From Bactrocera neohumeralis (lineage: Eukaryota > Arthropoda > Insecta > Diptera > Tephritidae): a stretch of 64,000 nucleotides of DNA. A program made the position numbers and the translations under genes. Positions within the stretch are counted from its first letter, which is position 1, and each line of letters opens with the position of its first letter. Where the stretch lies: assembly GCF_024586455.1 (NCBI RefSeq), contig NW_026089728.1, forward strand, positions 22,717 through 86,716, read 5' to 3'. The notes under the pieces were generated by a model. The model was not told where the DNA came from and did not search any database. It saw nothing but the letters and a program-made list of their open reading frames with translations. This document shows, in pieces, positions 44,004 to 57,245 of this stretch.

Positions 44004-46584
44004 GATACATCTAATCGCGTGACATTTAATCAAATCAAATAAATTTTCACCATTTCATTTCAAATGGAATACAATTAAGTCAATTTAAGGCAATTACACA
44101 GCTTTAACACACCATTTCACTTAACATCAAAGTATTAAACGTCAAATTACATTGTATCGTATCCCATTATAATACATCACACCATATCTCAGCCTATGCT
44201 ATGTCACATCAACCCATATTTATTGCACATCTTTGATCACAGCATTACGCTAAGTATCAATTTAGTGAAGTAAATACTCATATATACAGTTTAAATAAAT
44301 GAATAAGAGGTCATTTTGTAGAGCTAAAATTTATATATGAAACTTGCTTAACTTCCTATATAAATTCCATCTGATTATTTCACTTTATAATATACACGTA
44401 AAAACCCAACTAAGTTAGCAAAATAAATGGGTGTAGAAATAGTACCCCCAAGGTTTTTCTCGTCTATAAATAGTCGAGATTGGATCCTAACTTATCACGA
44501 CCGCAGATATCAAATATGTGTACCTAACTTCTAACGACTCACTCTTTACCGAAATCCGTGAGATATAGTAATAGTGAAACTTAAAAAACGCGTGTTCCTG
44601 GTAATACTATGTGCTGATATTGAAAAGGACTAAAATCTTGTTTTCAACAGCTTCCATATACTTAATTTTAGCTGTTTTAAGTAAGTTATATTCATAAATT
44701 AAGTGAAAATAATGTATATTCGAGAGGAAACTTGAGTAATGCCCAAAGTTAACGCAAAACCACTGCTTAACCCTGCACCTATTAAACTTTAAGCTCTATT
44801 TATTGCATTAATAAAATTATGTAATATTGATATTTAATAATAATGATTTAATTTCTCTAATTATAATGTGATTTAACGCTGAAATTTAATGATATGATAT
44901 AGCGACTTACGTTATAACTTAGCCTTTACTTACTTGCTAATTTTCGCTTTGGTTAAAATTCACCTTAAAGTAATTTCTAACGGCTTTAAAAAGCTCCAAA
45001 TAACATAACTTTCTTCAACAATCGGCTTAACGTCTGCAAAAGTTTGCTGATTTCAAAAATTTTGCATCGCTAATTTGTGTTTACACTCGCATAAATAGCA
45101 GACAAGAAAAATACAAGCAACTAAAGCGACAGCAGTTTACAAATAACTGGAAAGTATGCTTAAGAGCCTAAGAGCAGACCTGAAAAAGGCAGCTACACTC
45201 GAAAAATGTAATATTCCCCGTGCCCATTTTACTTTAAACCGTGCGCATAATGAGCTGGTATTTGAACTCATTAGTTGAAAAGCTTTACCACATATTTCCA
45301 TTTAGAGTTTGTGGAGCAGGCGTACGGGCATGTTGCAAAATTTTGCTATTGTTAATTTGGAAATTTTGCGCGAACAGGAGGAGGATATAGGCCGCAAGCA
45401 TTAATAGATTTGTTTGGATTTTCATTACAGGGTTAAGATTTGTGTGCAATGGGAACACAAATGTACTGTTAGCAGTTTTTGCTCAACGCTGTGCGCTGGC
45501 TGCTGCTGGTGGCCAGTCGGCACCTTTGCCTTCGCACCGCTCAACAATTACCCTCATAGGAGATTCAAGGCAACAACCAACCAACCAACTCTGGCCAACA
45601 TAATAATTCAGCAAACAAAACAAAAAATAAAAACAACGCAAGTGCATGCGATAATATGCTCCCCAAAGTTAGTTTGAATCCAATTAGCATGTCGCGACCA
45701 GCCAACCAGTAGCTGCAACGGCATTAACTACAACATAACCGTCAGAGTACACTCATATGATATACATATATATATATAAATTAGGGTGTCCGCTTTTTCC
45801 CAAGTTAATTTCTTTAAAAGTTATACGCAGTTAAATTTATGAATGAAATAAGTATGTGTATTCATACACTACTCCATGCCATATGATGAACACAGAATGT
45901 ATGTCATTTGTTTTGTACAACGTTTTTATAAAAAAACATTACAAATTTTTTAAGAAAAACTATTGTACTGGAATATCACTTTTTCCAAGTTGAAGATTTA
46001 CTTGGTTATAGGTTTACTACTGTGATCGAACTGAAATGTGAATTTTTAATTTATACTTTGCGTGTTTGTCGAATTGGTAAATTTTTTTTCTGTAAGTTGG
46101 TAGTACTGTTAGTGGTATCTATGCTAAATTTCACGTCAAAATATTCATTAGTATTTGATTTCGTTTTGTGAGGCTCTAAAAGTGAATTCTTCGATTTTTA
46201 CTGTGAACAATGAAGTGCGATAATGCGCCATATCATACTGCATGGGTTATTCGTTATCATTTCGCTACATTTTCAACTAATATCGTGCCGCAACCCCCGC
46301 ATTCGCCTAATTCACCTTCATGTGCTATGATGACTGGCTAATTCGTTAAGATAAGTGTATTGCAACGGGAGGGGATTACTTTGAAGGAGACGAAATGGAA
46401 AAATTCACATTTCAATTTGATCACAGGAATATATCAAAAATTTTTTCTAGGTTGATGTTACTGTCAGTGACATAAATAATTAGTGTTTAGTATACGTTTG
46501 CCTTTCTGAAGTACATAAAGTACATTCTCTGAATTTTACAATGAGTCAAATTATTAAATAAAAGAGTTCCACTACATTTTTTGC
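44004..46584. other. Non-coding DNA
   Basis: AT-rich. A plus-strand frame at 45414-45677 has no recognisable domain. Nothing else is seen. Confidence 0.5.
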
Positions 46585-47100
46585 GTTCAGAATGTTGGAA
46601 AAGGCCTTCGGTGATTCTTGTTTGTCTCTAACAAGTGTTTTGATTGGTACAACAAGTCAATAAAATAAAGATATTGGTATTAGAATCGAGATATAACAGT
46701 TAGAGATCTTACTGCCATCGTTGAAATATCGGATCAGTGAAAACCAAAATTACTAAATTTTTTCGAAAAGCAGTGTCGCCTTAACGTCTGTGTAACAATG
46801 CTTTCCGACTGCCAAGATTTAATAAAACGTATTATTACTGGCAATAAGTCTTGGATCTAAAAAATTAAAACGAAAATTTTTGGAAACTTCTTTGTATTAT
46901 AAATATCAAGCTTTTTAACGCAGCTAGTAGCGATTGTCGTACCTCGCATCAATGAAAAATGTTAAATGAATGTTAAAATTCTTTCTTCTGTTACAAGGAA
47001 TTTGAACAACTGATAAATTGTGAAATCCGCACTTAGATTCAGCGCCATATTAACAACGAATATAATATTGAGCTGTTCGATAGGTTCTTGCTTTATGTGA
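46585..47100 (+). pseudogene. Decayed mariner transposase, plus strand
   Basis: The frame reads MLEKAFGDSCLSLTSVLIG near 46590, broken TVRDLTAIVEISD-like sequence, then FFEKQCRLNVCVTMLSDC and LIKRIITGNKSWI near 46770-46858. The last part is the region of the first catalytic aspartate of mariners (TGDE), here GNKS. Stops and gaps are frequent. The element ends cannot be found. Confidence 0.65.
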
Positions 47101-48861
47101 AGCAAAAGCAACCTCAATTGTCATACAAAAAAATTATCTTTTATAAGACTAAAATAATAAATTTACATACCCAGAATCCGTTGTCATCGCACTGCTGCGC
47201 TTTGCAGCATCAACAGTGCTTGCATACAAAAAGCCTGCCACAACGACGGCTTAAGTGGCAGATAATGCAGCTGTAGTAGTGGTAAATATTTATCTAGCTA
47301 CTATTTTTATTGTTACTACTGGCTTTGCTGTTGTTGCTGCGGTAGTTACAGTTGTCCGCTTTGTTGCTGGCGTTAAGCCGTCCTGGAAATGCTTTACTGA
47401 ACGCAGCTGCTGGAGCGTTTCATACCTAAAGGCGTTTTAAAGGTAATGCATTTAGTTTTTTTAGCGCAAAATACATACATATGTATATAGCTATGTTTAA
47501 ATGAAATTGAAACTTTACTTTGTGCAAGCTGCGGATTTATTTAATTTATAATTCAATATTTTCTTTTTTTGTCATTTTTCACTCGGAATGGTTGCACACA
47601 AATTCAATTACTTTTAAGTGGCATTATTTAACAATGTGGAAATCAGAGTTTTGAAGGTGCAGTGGCTCAGTAAGTGAGTAATATGATTTAATAAAAAGTA
47701 ACCGAAAATTCAAAAATCGTTAAATGTACGAAATATCAAAATAAGTTTTCGGTAATATTTTTTAATGAAAAAGGGAGACACTAGCCTTGACTATCTGCTA
47801 TCATAAAGGCTACTTAGGGGGGACGGGACTTAATTAAAGCATTCATAATTAAAGCAATTTTTTTTTCATTTGACCGTATTATTCCTTCATCAGTGAGTTC
47901 ATATTCTTTAAATGTAATATAATATAAGTCTTTAGGCTTGTAATGTAAATGCGTCTTCTATAACATAAGGAACAGGGCAGAGGAAAAGTAAATTGCAAGA
48001 ATAGAATATAACTTTCTCTCGCTTCCAATTCGGTCTAATTTGAAACTCACGTAGTGAATTAATTAATTTGTACAAAAAATTGTAGGCTTGAAAAATATCA
48101 GCTTACATTTAATGCGGTTGGTTTTAGTGTGCCACTATATTAATGAAAGGAATTCATTGAACCCATTTAGTTGAAGCTTATTGATGCATATTAAAAAATC
48201 TCAGAAGACATATAGCTATATATGCATATATATCTAACTTAAAAATAAAAACAAATAATCAGCTTGGCCTTATTCAGATTGTTGGAGCAGCCCAGTCGGT
48301 CACCTGGTTGAGAGCTTAAGATCGTATTCAGGAAATTTTCATCTACCTTAACAACTTCTTGGTCGACAACCACTATCCTCCAAGTTTTACTCACAGTCCA
48401 TACAATACCACAATCCTGTGTAAGTGAGAGAGAAAACGAAATCCGACAGTCGATAATTACTTGAAAAGACAATGATCGTTGTTTAGCAACCTCTTCAACA
48501 CACTTAATCGATGACAATTTTCAATAAGAAAATGAATACGTTTTTGTTTTGTTTTTAATTTTAAAGTGAATTAGAATAAAAAGAGCTCTCTACCTCAGCT
48601 GTACATTTAAGCAATTTGTGCAACAATCAGCGCAGCAAGAAGAACAGTTATAGAATATAAGGTTCGCATTTAAATTTATTTGCATCTCCTTTTACCTTTT
48701 CAATTTTAGGCACACACAACGCATGCACGGAATCACAGATAGAACTTTAGACGGTGATAGTGACGTAGTAATAAGACACAACGAGCTCAATGGCCCGCCA
48801 TGACTGTTGCTGAGCGGTGATCGTAATCGGCGCGAGTTAAATGGAAATGCTGTAAGCACTT
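47101..48861. other. Non-coding DNA
   Basis: Triplet-type simple sequence (GTTGTTGCTGCGG) occurs near 47330. The minus-strand frame 48239-48517 has no recognisable protein. Otherwise nothing is seen. Confidence 0.5.
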
Positions 48862-50730
48862 TACTACTTTTGTTGATTTTCCAGGTCCAAAGCCATACTG
48901 ATAAGGTCCAATCTGTTTGTTGACGGTGGGCTTTAATTTTTCACATAATACGCTCGATAGAACCTTATAAGGGATGTTGAGGAGGCTTTTCCCACAGTAG
49001 TTGGCGCAGATTGTGGGGTCTCCCTTTTTGTGGATTGGGCAGAGCACACTTAAATTCCAATCGTTGGGCATGCAATAGTCCGACCATATTTTGCAAAGAA
49101 GCTGATGCAAGCTCCTTATCAGTTCTTTGCCGCCGTATTTGAATAGCTAGGCCGGTAATCCATCGGCCCCCGCTGCTTTGTTGTTCCTCAGACGGGTAAT
49201 TGCTATTCGAATGGTCGGGCAATGGAACGTCTGCTCCATCGTCATCGATTGGAGAATCGGGTTCGCATTCTCCTTTCGTTGTGCGTTCACTACTCGGCCT
49301 CTTTTTTTTCTGTCTGCAAATGCGTCTCGCTTCCCTCTTCAACTCTCGGTATCTATCCCATCCCGCACGTGTTGTGGTCGATTGTAACGTTGCGAGGTAG
49401 GCAGCCTGTTTTCTCTCCGCTGCAACACGGCTCTCCTCGTCGTACCAGCTGTTATTTTGCATTTTTAGAAAACCAATGGTTTCGGTTGCAGCTGTACGTG
49501 AGGAGCTTGAAATGCCGTCCAACAGTTCCTTTATACCGAGTTGTTGACGAGTGCTCTCAGAGAGCAGGAGTGCAAGCCGAGTAGAAAATCGTTCGGCTTT
49601 CTGTTGTGATTGCAGCTTCTCGACGACGAACCTTCCTTGTGTTTGTTGGCGTGCGTTTTTTGCTGCACAGAGGCGGGTGCGAATCTTGGCTGCAACAAGA
49701 TAGTGGTCCGGGTCGATGTTTGGACCTCGGAGCGCACGCACATCTAAAACACTGGAGACGTGTCGTCCGTTTATCACAACATGATCGATCTGGTTGGTAG
49801 TTTTTCGATCCGGAGACAGCCTGGTAGCTTGATGAATCTTCTTATGCTGGAATCTAGTACTACAGATAATCATATTTCGGGCCCCGGCGAAGTCAATCAG
49901 CCTCAACCCATTTGGGGATGTTTCGCCGTGGAGGCTGAATTTACCGACCGTAGTGCCAAAGATACCTTCTTTGCCCACCCTGGCGTTAAAGTCGCCAAGC
50001 ACAATTTTGACATCGTGGTGGGGGCAGCTCTCATAAGCGCGCTCCAAGCGCTCATAGAAGGCATCCTTGGTCACATCGTCCTTCTCTTCCGTCGGGGAGT
50101 GGGTGCAAATCAGCGACATGTTTAAGAAGCTCGCTTTGATGCGGATTGTGGCTAGACATTTATTCACCTGAGTAAATGATAGTACTCGGCGACGGAGTCT
50201 CTCTCCCACCACGAATTCCACACCAAACTTGCGCTCCTTTATATGGCCACTGTAGTAAATGTCACAAGGACCTACTCGTCTCTGACCTTGTCCCGTCCAT
50301 CGCATTTCTTGGACGGCGGTGATGTCAGCCTTTATTTTTGCGAGGACATCAGCCAGCTGGGCAGCGGCACCTTCCTAATTAAGGGTCCGGACATTCCAGG
50401 TGCATGCACTCAAATCGTAGTCCTTATTTCGTTTGCCATGGTCGTCATCAAAAGGGGGGCACTCATCCGAGGCTTGTTGCGTCTTTTCATTAGGGTGTTT
50501 TTTTACGTGGCGGGTCCCAAACCCAGCGCACAGCCTTATGTAGGGGATGTTTCGCCTTCTCACTTTAGCTCGCCTTAAAACGGTTGTTCTTAGGCTACCC
50601 AGAGGATAGTTGGAAAAAGACCGGAAGTCGTGAGCTGCTTGAGCCATATGTAAGAGAATTGTTTCTTGCCACTCCCAAGTGAATGGCGATCAGAGAACTT
50701 TCCTCACTTGCGTGAACTTCTACACATGAC
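48862..50730 (-). pseudogene. RTE-like LINE, 5' half present, 3' half missing
   Basis: On the minus strand the copy starts near 50730 with the same 5' sequence as the copy at 56356. The endonuclease is well preserved in 48965-50305: VQEMRWTGQGQRRVGP, SLICTHSPTEEKDDVTKDAF, VLGDFNARVGKEG, NQIDHVVINGRHVSS and PDHYLVAAKIRTRL. A deletion after RRICRQKKK joins to ECEPDSPIDDDGADVPLPD. The polymerase is present only to LLNIPYKVLSSVLCEKLKP and GFGPGKST, after which foreign sequence begins at about 48862. LINEs usually lose their 5' end, so the missing 3' part implies a later deletion. Confidence 0.8.
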
Positions 50731-52050
50731 CCCATCCAACCATCCATCATTGACTTAGTGGGTCAAAATATCCGGAAATAATACTAGAAATTGAGTGGGG
50801 AGCATACATCGATGTCTAGGGACAATAATAGCAACAAAATGTAGGCAAAAAACCGCTAAAACTATTGTAATTACTTTTGATTTATATAAATAATCATTAG
50901 TGTACGAAAACGTTTTTGATATAAATTATGAACATTTTCAGCTTCAGCATTAATTTTTTTTATTTGTGTAAAAAAAAATATTTTGATATGCTAAATTTAA
51001 TGTTTAATATCCATCTTTTGAAATGGATAGAAAAAAACAACAAAATTTATTCATTTTATAACAAATAAACGTGTCGTAATTTAATAGAACTAGGTGTATG
51101 TAAACTTTATTGGTCCACTGTACGTATTCTTATTCCTTCGTGTCACATCAGTCACCTGTCTGCTTGCCGTTTCTTCCTTCTGGCGCTTTATTGTTGCCCG
51201 ACTGGTATTTCTGACTTTGTTTTGACGCATTTCTTTTGACTTTCTTCGCCTTCGCGCCCCTATCGCCACACATTCGCCGGCGGCGTTGTTGACGCTAACA
51301 GTGTCACGAATGGTAGTACTGCGTTTGTTGCTATTGTTGTTTAGTTTGCCGCTGCCAGCATTCTTTATTTGCCACTGAGCTTCTATATAACAACAGATTC
51401 TAGCGTGCTGGTAACACTTCTTTTGTCTTGTTGTTGCTGTAGCTGGCCAAACACTCCCACACACATGCATAGCTATCTAAATGCTTGTAGTGGTGGCTTT
51501 GGTTTGTTATGTCTCAAATTATTCCTCTTGAAAGTCGTATTCTACCTTCAGCCGGTGACTAATCGACTCGTCATTCAATGTTCTGCACTGTGCGGGGCTT
51601 GTCTCTGCCTTCGCACGTTGTTGGACTCCTCAAATTTGTTGTCCTCCATTACATTTGTAGCTTTGTGCATTTTCTTTTTGTTGGAGTTGTTGGCCTTTTT
51701 TTACCTTATTTCCCATTTATTTATACCTTTTTGTGTGGGTGTCTGTGTGCTTTTGCCTCCTCTTGGCTTCTCATCACAGTATTATACAAGTATAGTAAGT
51801 ATAAGTTTGAAGCATTATTGCTGGCGTACTTTATTTAGCCTATATCCATTTATTGTATTTGGCAATAATCTTTCCATGTCACATTACTCATAATCCATAG
51901 CAAATAAGTAAACGCCTGCGTTGTCACCTTCGAACCATGTACATATTCCACCATTATATACATAGATCTGAGTGTACATACTACTAAGAGCAAAAAATAG
52001 TAAGACTTTGTTATAAATTTTAAAATTTGTTTCATAGGCGTTAACGCGAG
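50731..52050. other. Non-coding DNA, possibly with a Tc1-type MITE
   Basis: The part at 50757-51120 is strongly AT-rich, begins TTAGTGGGTCAAAAT and ends with TTTATTGGTCCACTGTA, whose complement is TACAGTGGACCAATAAA. The ends may be decayed Tc1-like inverted repeats. The frames at 51090-51470 (minus) and 51369-51893 (plus) overlap, have no known domains and are not called. Confidence 0.3.
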
Positions 52051-52455
52051 TCTGTTTTTCGAAAAAGTTGAGTGATTTTGTAACCAATCATGTTTTTACT
52101 TTTCTTAATCCCAAATGATCTTTCAAAATGGTTTTAACTGATCGTTCCGACATTCCAACTATACCAGTAAGATCTGTGACTACTAATCGTCGATTCGTAT
52201 ATTTTATTGACGTGTTGATTATTGATGTTAATGGTCGTCCTGGAATAGTTTCCTCATTGAATAATTTGTACAAATCAAAAACACTTACTTTCGACAAGCA
52301 ATTATCACCCTAAGCCTTTTCCAAAATACTGAACGTTTCGGGACGAGACACTTTATTCTGTAAGAGTTTAAATTAGAAATTAAAATTAGAAACTCTTACT
52401 TTTGTTGGCCATAGCTGCGGTATTTCTTCGACCAATTTCACACATCTTATTCATC
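51888..52455 (-). pseudogene. Decayed mariner transposase, minus strand
   Basis: The minus strand reads MANKS-like sequence, a 10-base inverted repeat at about 52357-52402, then VSRPETFSILEKA, CLSKVSVFDLYKLF, RRLVVTDLTGIVGMSERSVK and TILKDHLGLRKVKT, then FFEKQTRVNAYET. It is the N-terminal helix-turn-helix half of a mariner, of the same family as the remnant at 46585. The catalytic part is lost. Confidence 0.7.
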
Positions 52456-53210
52456 AAATAATATATTCAATATACCTATCAAATATAACCGATATATTTA
52501 TTGGTGCTTAACTTATATATTGGAACAAGATGGAATTCATAATTTTGTTATGGGTGTGCATGTGCTTCTAATTCGCCAATTTTCACACCGTAATATAGGA
52601 ATGTAGGGTTAATATCACCTACCAGGTAAAATTACTAGTTATCCTGGTGATATAAAGAATTATTACGAGAGCATAATAAAATTTTTGCTGCATTATAAAC
52701 AGTTTGTTATAATAGCGCGGCCGAAACTATTAGTAATTATGTAAAATATACTTGTGATTTTATCTCTCCTTTATAATTCGTCTAGTTTTTATTCTTCAAA
52801 TTATGTTAGTATTCTCCAACAAATTAATAATAGTTTCTATGGCTTACGAATTTTTTGAGAAGCTTTTTCATCGCAAAAATTCGCTAATAAGATGGACATT
52901 ACCTGCCGAAGGGCAATCAGAATTAAATTATCAGAAATTTAGAATCGGAAACCGAAAGCGATCGAACTATCTATACATACTACTGGCCGTCTCTAACTTA
53001 CCACCCTTAGTGGCAGTGTGCAATCACTCTCCACAAATCGTACAATAATACTTTCTAAAGAAAGTTTGAAAACAAACTAAGAGGTATGTCAATTTTATTT
53101 CTTTGGGGGATACAAAGGAACCGGTGTCTTATGGAGGTCAATTGGCTTAGAATATGACAACTATTAAAATTATTGGTACATAAAAGGCCTTTTAAATTTA
53201 TAAACCTAAT
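52456..53210. other. Non-coding DNA
   Basis: AT-rich, no gene or element recognised. Confidence 0.5.
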
Positions 53211-56200
53211 ATTCTTCTTCTTCTTCTTAGACACCGCTTACGCGATTATAGCCGTGTTAACAACAGCGCGCCAGTCGTTTCTTCTTTTCGCTACGTGGCG
53301 CCAATTGGATATTCCAAGCGAAGCCAGGTCCTTCTCCACTTGGTCCTTCCAACGGAGTGGAGGTCTTCCTCTTCCTCTGCTTCCCCTGGCAGGTACTGCC
53401 TCGAATACATGACCTAGCCAGCGTAGCCGCTGTCTTTTAATTCGCTAAACTATGGCAATGTCGTCGTATATTTCGTACAGCTCATCGTTCCATCGAATGC
53501 GATATACGCCGTGGCCAATGTGCAAAGGACTATAAATATTTCGCAGAACTTTTCTCTCGAAAACGCTCAACGTCGACTCATCAGTTGTTGTCATCGTCCA
53601 AGCCTCTGCACCATATAGCAGGACGGAAATTATAAGTAACTTATAGAATTTTGTTTTCGTTCGTCGAGAGAGGACTTTACTTTTCAATTCTCTACTCAGT
53701 CCGAAATAGCACCTATTGGCAAGAGCAATCCTGCGTTGGATTTCCAAGCTGACATTGTTGGTGGTGCTTACACTGCTTACAAGATGTCAACAGTGATGTG
53801 AGAGCCAAGTCGTGAGAGCGACGAGTGTTTCTTTTATGACAGAAGTTATTTCGTCTTGCCCTCGTTCACTGCCATTTGCATTGTTTTCTTGTCCAGTCTG
53901 GAGAAAGCAGAACTAACGAAGCGGGTGTTGAGGCCGCTGATATCAATATCATCGGCATACGCTGTACACTCTTATAAAATATGGTACCTTCTCTATTTAG
54001 TTCTGCAACTCGAACTATTTTCTCCAGAAGCAGGTTGAAGAAATCGCACGATAGGGAATCACCTTGTCTAAAACCTCATTTGGTATCGAATGGCTCGGAG
54101 AGGTCCTTCCCGATCCTGACGGAGTTTTTCGTTAACACAGCCGTATTACATAGTTTCGCGGGGATACCAAATTCAGACATCGCGGCATAAAGGCAGCTCC
54201 TTTTCGTGCTGTCGGAAGCAGCTTTGAAATCGACGAAGAGGTGGTGTGTGTCGATTCTTCTTTCGCGGGTCTTTTCCAAGATTTGGCGCATGGTGAATAT
54301 CTGGTCGGTTGTTGATTTTCCAGGTCTGAAGCCACAATGATAAGGTGGGCTTTAATCTTTCACACAATACGCTCGATAGAACCTTTTATGTGATGTTGAG
54401 GAGGCTAATCCCACGGTAGTTGGCGCAGATTGTGGGGTCACCTTTTTTATGGATTGGGCATAGCACACTTAAATTCGAATCGTTGGGCATGCTTTCGTCC
54501 GACCATATTTTACAAAGAAGCTGATGCATGCTCCTTATCAGTTCTTCGCCGCCGTGTTTGAATAGCTCGGCCGCCAATCCATCGGCCTTCGCCGCTTTGT
54601 TGTTCTTCAGGCGGGTAATTGCTATTCGAACTTCTTCATGTTCGGGCAATGGAACGTCTGTTCCATCGTCATCGATTGGGGAATCGGGTTCGCCTTCTCC
54701 TGGTGTTGTGCGTTCACTGCCATTCAGCAGGCTGGAGAAGTGTTCCCTACATAATTTAAGTATGTTCTGGGCATCGGTCACTAAATCACCTTTGGGGGTT
54801 CTACAAGAGTATGCTCCGGTCTTGAAACCTTCTGTAAGCCGCTGCATTTTTTGTAGAATTTTCGAGCGTTACCCCTGTCGGCCAGCTTATCAAGCTCTTC
54901 GTACTCACGCATTTCAGCCTCTTTCTTTTTCTGTCTGCAAATGCGTCTCGCTTCCCTCTTCAACTCTCGGTATCTATCCCATCCCGCACGTGTTGTGGTC
55001 GATTGTAACGTTGCGAGGTAGGTAGCCTGTTTTCTCTCCGCTGCAACACGGCTCTCCTCGTCGTACCAGCTGTTATTTTGCATTTTTAGAAAACGCATGG
55101 TTTCGGTTGCAGCTGTACGTGAGGAGCTTGAAATGCCGTCCAACAGTTCCTTTATACCGAGTTGTTGACGAGTGCTCTCAGAGAACAGGAGTGCAAGTCG
55201 ATTAGAAAATCGTTCGGCTGTCTGTTGTGATTGCAGCTTCTCGACGACGAACCTTCCTTGTGTTTGTTGGCGTGCGTTTTTTGCTGCACAGAGGCGGGTG
55301 CGAATCTTGGCTGCAACAAGATAGTGGTCCGGGTCGATGTTTGGACCTCGGAGCGCACGCACATCTAAAACACTGGAGACGTGCCTTCCGTTTATCACAA
55401 TATGATCGATCTGGTTGGTAGTTTTCCGATCTGGAGACAGCCTGGTAGATTGATGAATCTTCTTATGCTGGAATCTAGTACTACAGATAATCATATTTCG
55501 GGCCCCGGCGAAGTCAATCAGCCTCAACCCATTTGGGGATGTTTCGCCGTGGAGGCTGAATTTACCGACCGTAGTGCCAAAGATACCTTCTTTGCTCACC
55601 CTGGCGTTAAAGTCGCCAAGCACAATTTTGACATCGTGGTGGGGGCAGCTCTCATAAGCGCGCTCCAAGCGCTCATAGAAGGCATCTTTGGTCACATCGT
55701 CCTTCTCTTCCGTCGGGGCGTGGGCGCAAATCAGAGATTTGTTGAAGAACCTCGCTTTGATGCGGATTGTGGCTAGACGTTCATTTACCGGAGTAAATGA
55801 TAGTACTCGGCGACGGAGTCTCTCTCTCACCACGAATCCAACACCAAACTTGCACTCCTTTATATGGCCACTGTAGTAAATGTCACAAGGACCTACTCGT
55901 CTCTGTCTTTGTCCCGTCCATCGCATTTCTTGGACGGCGGTGATGTCAGCCTTTATCAGGACATCAACCAGCTGGGCAGCGGCACCTTCCCAATTAGGGG
56001 TCCGGACATTTCAGGTGCCGGACATTCCAGGTGCCCTTACATCGTAGTCCTTATTTCGTTTGCCATGGTCGTCATCAAAAGGGGGGTCTCTTATCCGAGG
56101 CTGTTTTGTCTTTTTCATTGGTACTGATTTTTACGTGTCTCAAACCCAGCGCACAACCCTATGTAGGGCATGTTTCGCCTTCTCACTTTAGCTCGCCTTC

Positions 56201-56356
56201 GAACGGATGTCCTTAGGCTACCCAGAGGATAGTTGGCCGAAGACCGGAAGTCGTGAGCTGCTTGAGCCATATGTAAGAGAATCGTTTTTGGCCACTCCCA
56301 AGTGAATGGCGATCAGAGAATTTTCCTCACTTGCGTGAACTTCTACACATGACTTC
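53211..56356 (-). pseudogene. RTE-like LINE, near full length (about 3.1 kb)
   Basis: The copy has both ends: the shared 5' sequence at about 56356 and a 3' tail of AAG-type triplets (TTCTTCTTCTTCTTC on the plus strand at about 53213). Endonuclease at 54781-55926: RWTGQRQRRVGPCD, VLGDFNARVSKEG, NQIDHIVINGRHVSS, PDHYLVAAK. After a frame change come MQRLTEGFKTGAYSC and NNKAAKADGLAAELFKHGG (54386-54847). Then follow FRPGKSTTDQ-type sequence and HHLFVDFKAASDSTKRS (54076-54340), YADD codons at 53948-53959, and EAWTMTTTDESTLSVFE and YRIRWNDELYEIYDD (53445-53747). Several frameshifts and a short deletion in the polymerase make it inactive. CFDP2/BovB-like endonuclease plus a microsatellite tail is typical of RTE elements. 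Confidence 0.85.
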
Positions 56357-56784
56357 ATCCTCCCTAATATTACAAGGTTTAAATCAAGAATCTGTAGTCT
56401 ACAGGGTTCAATAAAGCAATACTTTTGTATGCTTCAAAATTATATTTTTTTCTGAAATGTGTCGGTAAATTAATTTTTTTGTTTATTTTTATGTCTAAGT
56501 TAATTCAAATTTTGGCTTTTAAAAATTTTCACTGAGTTAAACGTTTTTTTACAACTCTCTTATAGAACAGAAAAAGGCATATCCTTTCAACAACGCTTAA
56601 TGTCAACGCTTGGTAAATCAATCGAGATAAGCTCAAAAAAACCTTAACTTCTTCAATAGAAAAAAATGCAGATGACTTGCAATAAAGAACTAATTCAAAT
56701 TTTAACAAAGCGCTAGAATGATTGATCAAAGTGACATAAATGTACGTAGACACTTAAGGCAATAATATTTATTTTATATTGCTT
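56357..56784. other. Non-coding DNA
   Basis: No recognisable content between the RTE-like copy and the DINE scrap. Confidence 0.5.
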
Positions 56785-57245
56785 TTATTCAGGTATAACA
56801 CGAAGTTTGTGGTACCTAGAGGATACATCGGAGACCCACAACAATATTAATATACATATGTAAGCGTTAAGAGTTCTGTAGATTTAGCCATGTCCTTCTG
56901 TCCGGCTGCTTGTCTGTATATACGCGAACTAGTCCCTCAGTTTTTGTGGTATCTCTCTGCAATTTTGCACACGTTTTCTTACCAAAAACCTGAAAAAACT
57001 ATAAAAAACCAAAAAAAACTATAGCTTATACTAACCAGCCACGTAAACTGAACGAATAAAATCAAATTCTTGTATGAAAAACTTGACAAGATATATTCAC
57101 CAAATTTTGACATCGTTTATTATCTAAAGCAACGCTACAATATCCGAAGAAATTTTGCTGATGGGTATGCTATATCACATAAACTGAAAATTAAAGAATT
57201 TGTTCTGGTATGAAACGCCTATTGACGGTGCAGGCAAAGTTAATG
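56785..57245 (+). mobile_element. Decayed DINE-like repeat
   Basis: Its sequence follows the copy at 7344 in order: ACGAAGTTTGTGG, GATTTAGCCATGTCCTTCTG, ACGCGAACTAGTCCCTCAG, AAACTGAACGA, CTTGTATGAAAAACTT, GACGGTGCAGGCAAAGTTAA. The opening hairpin is lost and the tandem block is reduced. Confidence 0.65.

Noticed and set aside
48239..48517. 92-codon minus-strand frame
   Set aside because: No domain, no splice sites in convincing places and ordinary base composition.
51090..51893. Overlapping frames of 126 and 174 codons on opposite strands
   Set aside because: They overlap each other, show low complexity and match no family I know.
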